A DNA stretch of 64,000 nucleotides from Lepidodermella squamata (lineage: Eukaryota > Gastrotricha): positions 4,588,001 to 4,652,000 of the forward strand of contig JBLDXI010000001.1 of the NCBI GenBank assembly GCA_047495785.1, in the 5' to 3' direction. Numbering within the stretch: position 1 is the first letter of the stretch; each line of letters opens with the position of its first letter. This document shows, one piece after another, positions 57,013 through 64,000 of the stretch. The notes beneath the pieces were generated by a model. That model saw only the letters and a program-made list of their open reading frames with translations. It ran no database searches and was not told where the DNA came from. The position numbers were made by a program, and so were the translations under genes.

Positions 57013-57285
57013 TTACACCTTGCGCACCTTGCATACGTAACTGTCACCTCTGCGACACGATTCCGGTCATGGCTTAGACCCATCCATGGTGGAATCGCGT
57101 CAATGCGCACTCAAGCATGACATGCACGGCATGTATTGGTAAGCCATAGCGGAATTGAAATCAATTAAGACTCAGTTAACTGATATTCCACCATGGCTTA
57201 CCAATTCATGCCACTCCATAAGCCATGACCGGAATCATGTCGCAGAGGTGGCAATTATGTGTGCAAGGTGTGATTTGTCCATATG
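57013..57285. mobile_element. Foldback element (MITE), about 270 bp
   Basis: The left arm (CACCTTGC through CACCTCTGCGACACGATTCC and GGTCATGGCTTA) pairs with the right arm ending at GCAAGGTGTGATTTGTCC; arms are about 65-90 bp with some mismatches. Further inside, CCATGGTGGAAT pairs with ATTCCACCATGG. No coding capacity. Confidence 0.75.
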
Positions 57286-57835
57286 CAGCAGGCCATAGTG
57301 GACGTCGGTTTAAATCCACGTTCGGCACCTGGGCCTGCACCTAACGCCGCTCCTATCTCCTATCATGGTCGACACATCTCGACGTCATCTCATCAAAGAT
57401 CCGACACACCATATGGCCTTTGCCGAGCAAAATAATTTCCAAAAGAAAATTGAGTTTTGTTTTATCAGACCCTTACAGAACCGGTGTTGCTGTATGGTGC
57501 CCCGGCCTGGTACTGCATGAGCTCTTCAGCCCTGAGTCGCCTTGTAGACCTTCAGTTCGGAAAATGTTACCGTCTTATTTATCATGACCATTTTGTTCTC
57601 TATATGTCGCAGGTCGCAGGGGTTAATGTGTCATGAAAATCCCAGCACTTGAATCTCCGCATATCAGACTAGTGCAAGTATTGCTTTTATTTAAAGCTTT
57701 TATTTGCTTTGTAAGTCTGAACGAGTAAATTGAAAATAGGGCCGATATAGGACGCTCCCATGCACTTGCCGAGATCAGACCATGAGCATATCACTTATCA
57801 CTGCCGCATCTTGGCGTCGTCTGTCGTGGCTCCAT
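57286..57835. other. Intergenic spacer
   Basis: No gene supported. Confidence 0.5.
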
Positions 57836-58012
57836 TCATCTCCAAACCTTGAAGGGCTGCAGCAAGCCGTCACGTTGAGTCTCATTCAACGAATCCAAGT
57901 TCAAAATTAGAGATCGGAGCTCCCGCTCGAAACCATTGATGTTGCTTGGCGTCAGGCCTGAGGCTACGGCGACAATTAAAATTAAAGATATGAAATAGTC
58001 TGAATCGCTCAT
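57836..58012 (-). pseudogene. Frameshifted S-like copy (D2)
   Basis: Starts at 58012 with MSDSDYFISLILIVAVASGL, then FERELRSLILNLDSLNETQR, clearly paralogous to D1. After GLL the frame goes wrong: the D1-like stretch LQGLEM is present only in another frame, and the original frame stops at 57836. No cysteine pair follows. A one-base-type frameshift has inactivated it. Confidence 0.65.
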
Positions 58013-59941
58013 TTCAATAAAATTGAATAAAATCGCTCATTCAGTATGACACTTTTGGATTTCAAATTATGATAATAGAACATCTTATACCTTGTAATGG
58101 ACCTATAGATGGACAACTGAACTGAGGTTCCATTGCATCAACCCTAATTAAATGTAATAGGGTCTTTTCCCCTCAGTTTTAGAGATATTATTTTACTGAG
58201 ACGTGCTAAAAATAATTTTTCGAAAATGAGAACGGCGCTGCGCTACTGGCCCTAAAGTCCTGCTCCTTGCATAAAACCTGGAAAATTTCCCATGTACACA
58301 GTGTAGAATAACTCGGATTTAGGCTTGTTTATGTCACTTTTTAGGTGATAGGCGACGAGTAAAAAGTTGCCTTTCTGCGTGATAAAGAGGCAAAAGCAAA
58401 TGACTTTTCGCTCATGTCACCTTTCACTGCGAAACCTACATACAAGCCTAAAAGCGAATATCTCAACGACGCTAACGATAGCTATAGTTAGGAAACCAAC
58501 AGGATCCCAGGCTGAAAAAATCGGTATAAATTTAAATAAGGTGAGCCATGTTGGACGACTGGGAATGGCGAAGGCTATTAGTGGTCACTGTTTGCTAGTA
58601 ATTTTGTGGGCTATGGAGTGGCAGAGAAGGCTATAACTATTGTTATCCTAATATATTCTGTTGCTGTAGCAACGGAAGACTTTTTGAATACCGTACTGCC
58701 CGGAACAAAAACCATGACATTTGTTTTTTTTCAAACGCTGATGAACCCCTGACATTTATTTATTCGAACCAACTAGTAACTTGCCTGGGTACCAAAATGG
58801 CATATATTTTCCTGAGATCCTGCGTATTTTGACCCAAAAAATTGGTCACTGACCTTTCTATAATCCAAGAGTAGAAATTATCTCCATTCAGAATGGCTAT
58901 AATGACCTTATTAGTGATCTTCAGTATAGTCCCTGCAGTTGACCTGACATTTATTTCGGGCTTGACATTTATTATTTCGAACGACCTCTAACCTCTGGCA
59001 TTTATTTGAGGCTGGCTTTTTTTTCGAGCAGTACGGTAGCCTGCGAGGCCATTCATGCGGACAGTAGGCAAAAATACGTCGGTCTGGCAACCAAAATTAC
59101 ACACAAACTACGAATCAGCTACGAACCATTCGAGAAGGCGTAGATGGAATATTAAATAGAATTGGCGTAGAATTAAATGAAATCTGCCAAGTTTCAATAA
59201 TTCAAACCGGCTAATCATGGGCGTGAAAGCCCAAGCATGAATTAGGTTCCCCAAGTTGTACGGTACTGAGTTTTCTCAATACTGATTTTACAAGAATATT
59301 TCACGAGATAATTGAAGATAATTGTATGATAATTGAATCACTGGCTTGCTAAAATGCGCTATTTTCAGCCAACGTGAACATTCCATGAAAGATGGCCGCG
59401 ATAACAATGGCTAACGTATAATTTCATCATCCCTGCCTGTTCCATCGGTTATACTTCGATATATGCTTCAGCTAAATAGTAGAGCTTTTCGGCGTGCGTC
59501 GATTGGTCAATCGATCGTTGCTATGACCGACGCTGTTAATCAGCAAGTATTTATTATCCCATATAGGCAGCGGCAGCAGACCGAGTATTACACAAATTAG
59601 CGACTGATTCCTTTATAAATTTAATTAGCGTTGCTCCGAATTCCCGTGAACGTTTGTCGCCTTAATGCAATATCCGTGTTCGTAATTTGGGCCGCGTTTG
59701 ATGGAAGTGCTTTGATCAGTTTCCTGCCACGAGGTACTAATCGGATGTTTTGTCTCAGTCTTTCAGTAATTGGAAGTCGTCTCGATTTATTGTTGTTAAA
59801 TATGCTCATTTTGATCATCATTAATTAAGAGTTCGCCATCACGTAATACCTAATCGATGTCCGCATAATACGAAACGATAACGAATCGAAAAGCTTTTTA
59901 CTAATCAGAATTTTCGAATTTTCAAGGCACGGAAATTTTCC
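58013..59941. other. Intergenic region, about 1.9 kb without a gene
   Basis: Nothing supported. The frames at 58367-58636 and 59621-59828 lack signal peptides, splice evidence or similarity to other genes here. Confidence 0.45.
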
Positions 59942-60355
59942 TCATTTAGGAAGATCTGTGACATCGAAAGAATCAGTAACAACTATGCGACTGTGTCGGC
60001 CACCTTTGCCGCGCTGATGTTTCTTCGCCTTCCTTGAAGCTACTCCTGTTAGCCACTGTTGACCATTTGATGCTTGTGGACCAGCCCTATTGAACTGTTC
60101 CAGGTCTGCGACGAGTTTCGTTCGAATTGCTCTGCTAATAGAGGAGAGCTTACTTAGCATTGCTGCAGCGTGGCTGTAAGAACCAGGCATTGAACTAGTG
60201 TGATCAGTTGTTGAAATGAGTTCTTCATGTTCAGCTGCTGTTGTCTCGCTGTTCAGATCGTAAAGAAATCCCAGTGCTGCACCGGATAGCGGAAGCCAGG
60301 TAGAAGTGAGAAGGAAAACAATTATCATTATTTCGAATATTATTTTCGATTGCAT
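59942..60355 (-). CDS. Secreted VVTGSF-family peptide R3
   Basis: A single exon of 137 residues from the ATG at 60355. The leader is MIIVFLLTSTWLPLSGAA within MQSKIIFEIM..., followed by LGFLYDLNSETTAAE, an acidic/Ser/Thr stretch, LSSISRAIRTKLVADLEQFN, NGQQWLTGVASRKAKKHQRG and the end SRIVVTDSFDVTDLPK. It is the most diverged intact member (VVTDSF for VVTGSF) and lies about 23 kb from R2 on the opposite strand. The start is chosen because an upstream in-frame ATG would place the TATA box inside the coding sequence. Confidence 0.78.
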   Translation of the reverse strand: MQSKIIFEIMIIVFLLTSTWLPLSGAALGFLYDLNSETTAAEHEELISTTDHTSSMPGSYSHAAAMLSKLSSISRAIRTKLVADLEQFNRAGPQASNGQQWLTGVASRKAKKHQRGKGGRHSRIVVTDSFDVTDLPK

Positions 60356-60392
60356 TTTCGAGCTTTTTACTAATCTCACGGAACCACTCAGC

Positions 60393-60407
60393 TTATATAT
60401 ATATATT
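60393..60407 (-). promoter_or_regulatory. TATA box of R3
   Basis: An alternating TATATATATATA run about 40 bp upstream of the ATG at 60355. Confidence 0.5.
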
Positions 60408-61668
60408 TGTTCAATTATCGCCCTGTTAGCTTTGACAGTTCGGGGCCGATTGAAGAGGTTCAAGTTCGATGGTAACTAGGGCCATACTTGTCACTTTTAT
60501 CTAGCTATATTTGTTTGCCAATTCCTCGTAATTTGAAAACATGGGTTGATAGCTCAGTCTCAAAATGTCTCCTATGACGTAGAATGTAATTTCGTATTCC
60601 GGACCTATGTCTTAATGAGTTGTCGGCTTTTAACTTTTCTGTCACACTCGAATCAAAGTGCTGGCAGTTAGCCCAAAGTCATTGAAGCGTTTAATTCGAT
60701 TCCCCTTTGTAGTCATTCACCTATTCAGCCTATGATTCAGCATGCTACAAGCCGTTCGGCTCTTGTTCTATGGCAAGAAGAGGTTTTAAATGTTGACTTC
60801 ACCAAATCAAATGATGTATTTTCCCAATATTGAAACCATGACTGGAAAAACCACAGACACTTTTGATGTTGCCAGGAATTATTAGCCCCAGTGGTCCGAG
60901 AACGGTATGTACTTTTTGAAAAGGTACAGAGAGCTTAGGTGCGGACCTGGACACTTCAAACAGCGAGCTTCAGCTGGCGGTATTTCTTGAAGATTTTGGC
61001 TGAATTAGTCTATTATTGCTTCAAAATTGTATGTTTACCATAAATTGCGTCGACAAATAATGTTAAAAGTCAAAGGCACTTTTCCTCGACAGCTATGCAT
61101 CTAATCATAGAACTGACGGCACCGTTGGATTGAGCGCAAAATTCGGCATTATTTTATGTTACACGTTAGGATTTGAAGCAAAATTAAGTGATTTGCAATA
61201 AAGCAAGACTTCGCAAGACTTCGCACCCCAAATCATCTCGAGATCGGTGATCTTGAGGAAATTCTGAAAAAGGAAGGGAAACAGCATTCACACATTCACA
61301 CAGCATAATTTCCTAATTTAAGAGATCGAGGTGATCGACTTGTTACTTGGTGAAAAATATTGATTCCTGTCGAGTTTCCCCTAGAAAGCCACAGTTCTCG
61401 ACGTCTATTCCACAAAAAAAATGCGATTCTAACAGTTTCAAAATAACAAACATTTTCAAAAATATCCAGCTCCAAGGGGGTGAGCTTATCCCCTTCGGAG
61501 TTTCATCGTAGCTCTCTGGGGGATCATTCTCCCCCTTACCCCCAGGTCTCGGAACACTGATTAGCCCACTCAAATAGGTTGCCGTGGTTTCCAAACAGAA
61601 AAGAAATAATATGATTTGCAATCCAGAATGTCGGGTGATAGAATAACAGCAGATCGCCGTCTAACGAG
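60408..61668. other. Intergenic region, no gene seen
   Basis: Spacer between R3 and the 3' end of the nuclear receptor. No supported frame. Confidence 0.5.
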
Positions 61669-63317
61669 TCATTTTTTCGATAGGGTTAACATCACTTCAT
61701 ACCAGGCTGGATTCAACTGAGCAAGATCTGGTCGCATCTCATAGAAATTCTGCATAAATTGCCCGTTACGATCTGGCACCTCTGCTAGTATTGCTAGCAG
61801 ATGTTTAATGCGTTCGACCTTAATAAAGGAGAGGTGAATACATCAATGATTATCAAAAAGACCAACCCGTTTCTGACTTTCGCCGTTTTTAGCCTGAATC
61901 GCAGCTATCGCGTAATGAATTGCTCGCAACTGAGTTTGAATTGCGCCCGGATTTTCCATACTGCTGCTATTGATACCTTTTTAGCCAAGCAAGTTAAAGT
62001 TTAAAGGTAGCTATGCTTTAGACTTTAGACGATCTAGTTAATCACCTTGATAAAACAACGCTGCTTCAACTAACGCAGTTTCATCTCGTGATAAATTGCA
62101 GGATGCAATCATCGATGCAAGCCTGAAACTTTCGGCCACTTTCGTCTGCATAACATTAGAAAGAAATCCACTCGGCATAGAAATAATAGGGAGACTTACT
62201 AGATAGATGGGGAAATGGCTCACCAGGATTGTAATGTTCGCATGACTCATCCCAAATCCAGTTATTCCTCGATGAGTCCGCCAGACCAGAGCAATAGGTC
62301 CATAAGATTTTCCAAACAGCTTGCGGCGATCGTTTAATGTCACTCGTGAAATACCTTGATTTTTATTTTAAAACAATGAATAAATTCCCACACACTGGCG
62401 AACCTGGCAGCTGTTTGACGTAGGACGAACAATTCGCTAGAAATAGGGAGAAGTGCTCCATAGCAGCTGCCCAGCATGCAGAGCTGTTTTCTGTAGGTAG
62501 CTTGATTCCATCGACCTCAAGGGCAGGCTAAATCAAAACGACAGAACGCAAATATATGATGCTCTTTGCTAATAATGGAAGGATGAATTTATTTATGGGT
62601 TAAGCTAGTTATTGTACATAACGAAAATGGCTATTCGCATAAATGTTTTCGTCATGTTGCTGATTGCTGGTGAGTGCGGAGTGCGGAATTTCAAATTCTC
62701 ATTTCATTTTGAATGCATGGTAAATAGTTACGAACGAATAGTCATCCGTATATTTTTTTTTACGAAATTCTCCTTCAGTTTAAGAACAGTTGCGAGCGAA
62801 AGAGATCTCGCAAAACATCGTAAACAATGAAAAGCATGATGCTAGATGCTAAGGTTTCATACATACCCAACAATGTAAGAAAACCTAAGCCTTCTCCTTA
62901 CCGTTGCTAGGGTGGATAAAGACTCATGAGCTGCCAGGATTTTCCCGAGATATCTCTCAGCATTGATCGCGTCCAGGTTTGTCGGGTTTATGGTGGGCCC
63001 TGCAGTAGTGGTTTGTATTTAATTATGAAAGCTGAGTAAATACCTCTCGCTGCCTTGTAAGATTGTTGCTGTCCATCCAGGCACTGGCCGTTCTTCTTGC
63101 CATATCGCATTCCCACACGGTGGCATTTCTTCAAACGACAAGGCGCGCAATTTGCTTGCATGTAAGGGAAGTTTTGGTTTGAATAACATTCCCCGGGTAT
63201 AGCTTTGACGCATGTCACCGAGCCTATTTGACAGTGATATCTTGTGAAAAATTTCTTGCAAGCATCGCAAACTCTCGCGCCATATCGAACGCGCCCGTCA
63301 GTTTCCAGATCGCAGAC
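61669..63317 (-). CDS. Nuclear hormone receptor, 5' exon(s) missing
   Basis: Four exons fit in phase: 63317-63044, 62354-62046, 61976-61867 and 61818-61669; 280 residues plus stop. The first holds most of the DNA-binding domain: VCDLETDGRVRYGARV, the P-box region CDACKKFF, and the second zinc module through CAPCRLKKCHRVGM. The P-box CDACKK differs from the usual CEGCKG/CEACKA, and the knuckle between the second and third Cys of finger 1 is one residue longer than usual. Ligand-binding-domain helices follow: TLNDRRKLFGKSYGPIAL, LSRDETALVEAALFYQ, and the last exon VERIKHLLAILAEVPDRNG through WYEVMLTLSKK. The first cysteine of finger 1 and the N-terminus must come from an upstream exon I could not place. 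No clear AF-2 helix is visible, so a constitutive or repressor role is possible. Confidence 0.8.
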
Positions 63318-64000
63318 CTATCAAAATCACACATGCGATATCAAATATTAAGAAACATTTATAAAAAGAAACCCGACAGCGAAATTCGCGTCTCGAAACG
63401 TCGAAGCACTTTAACGACTCTGCTTGAAACATGGCGGTTTTGAAATGGGGAAATGGAAGCAATGCATGTGTGTATATACCTATCCATATAACATAATAAC
63501 ATGTCCGAATTAGTTTCGATGCTTGTCCGTTATCCATCGTGGCTGTAAGTATGCCAAATCCCTCTGAATTCTTTAAACATACAATTTCCACATCATCAAA
63601 TTCATTCACTTTAGTATCTGTCTATCACAGGACCCCTGCGGAAGACATGTTTTGCACCTGCAGAAGACATTCTGTTCACCTATGGGTAATTATTATATAT
63701 GAGTGTTAATTGGAGACGTTCATAGTTGTTAATTGGATTTGAAAGTTTGTACCTTGGCGTCGTAATCATCAAATCATGACATTTTGTTGGCGCAAATAAT
63801 GACTGGCAATACACTTTATTGGCCGAAAGTAGCCGAAAATTCGGGAATCGAGTTTTAAGCCTCTTCAAATCCAGTCTATGCCAACTATCTCACAGATGCA
63901 CAGACGATAGCACGATACACAGATACCAAGATAGATGCCAAAATACCAAGACATTCACTTTGAGACTGGGTTAACGCACAGGAGACACCCGTTTGAATTG
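63318..64000. other. Upstream region of the nuclear receptor
   Basis: Probably contains an N-terminal exon of the receptor. A short frame with MDNGQASKLIRTC (near 63490-63540) is a candidate, but the join I tried gives a C-x3-C instead of the expected C-x2-C spacing. Nothing else supported. Confidence 0.35.

Noticed and set aside
56643-57077. Lys/Arg-rich open frame of 144 codons
   Set aside because: Composition is low-complexity and its end runs into a foldback element; no other support.
62632-62677. Short signal-peptide-like exon (MAIRINVFVMLLIAG) followed by a GTGAGT donor on the plus strand
   Set aside because: The nearest acceptor gives an immediate stop codon, and no second exon with a known motif was found. 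It may still be a first exon of an unseen gene.
1-64000. CRISPR arrays, operons, integrated viruses
   Set aside because: No regularly spaced repeats, no bacterial-type gene arrangement and no viral structural or polymerase genes were seen; the only foreign DNA is transposon-derived.

Overview
This 64 kb window is animal nuclear DNA, roughly 60% A+T. Genes have short GT-AG introns (often about 45-150 bp), TATA boxes commonly lie 40-60 bp before the start codon, and the gene content is metazoan: polycystin-2, a PP1 glycogen-targeting subunit, a GABA-B-like class C receptor, a nuclear hormone receptor and C-type lectin-like proteins. The compact style suggests a small invertebrate genome. I lean towards an ecdysozoan such as a tardigrade or nematode, but nothing here fixes the phylum. 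All exon models come from reading splice sites and phases by eye; those for the named genes close with consistent phase and total length.

Layout. 0-8 kb (all minus strand): a two-membrane-segment PPxY protein, then two tandem paralogs of an unrecognised secreted/membrane helical protein, separated by foldback elements and a tRNA-like sequence. 8.7-11.5 kb: a four-exon polycystin-2 cation channel gene (plus). 11.9-13.4 kb: two small secreted cysteine peptides (minus). 13.9-15.7 kb: a dead pogo-like DNA transposon. 15.8-20.1 kb: three C-type lectin-like genes or gene remnants (minus). 21.3-22.1 kb: a single-pass membrane protein. 22.7-31.5 kb: an array of four inhibitor-cystine-knot (ICK) peptide genes (plus), one with a LINE fragment in its intron. 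24-45.5 kb, interleaved with the ICK array at its start: several repeatedly duplicated families of short secreted peptides, interrupted by a PPP1R3-type glycogen-targeting gene (37.9-39.1 kb). 45.8-48.8 kb: a five-exon class C GPCR (minus). 49-60.5 kb: foldback elements, a second LINE fragment, two more cysteine peptides, two decayed copies and another member of a second peptide family. 61.7-63.3 kb: a nuclear receptor (minus), whose 5' end I could not resolve.

The main discovery candidate is a superfamily of at least nine small secreted precursors on both strands, present as three subfamilies. All share the cysteine spacing C-x3-C-x7/8-C-x15-C and a phase-0 intron placed just after the first C-x3-C. 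A two-gene intronless branch with near-identical spacing, truncated copies and pseudogenes go with it. A second unrecognised secreted family ends in a conserved VVTGSF-like C-terminus (three genes and one pseudogene). With the ICK array and the lectin-like genes, much of the window looks like a birth-and-death nursery of secreted effector peptides. Their biological role cannot be read from sequence; defence, signalling or venom/saliva-like use are all possible.
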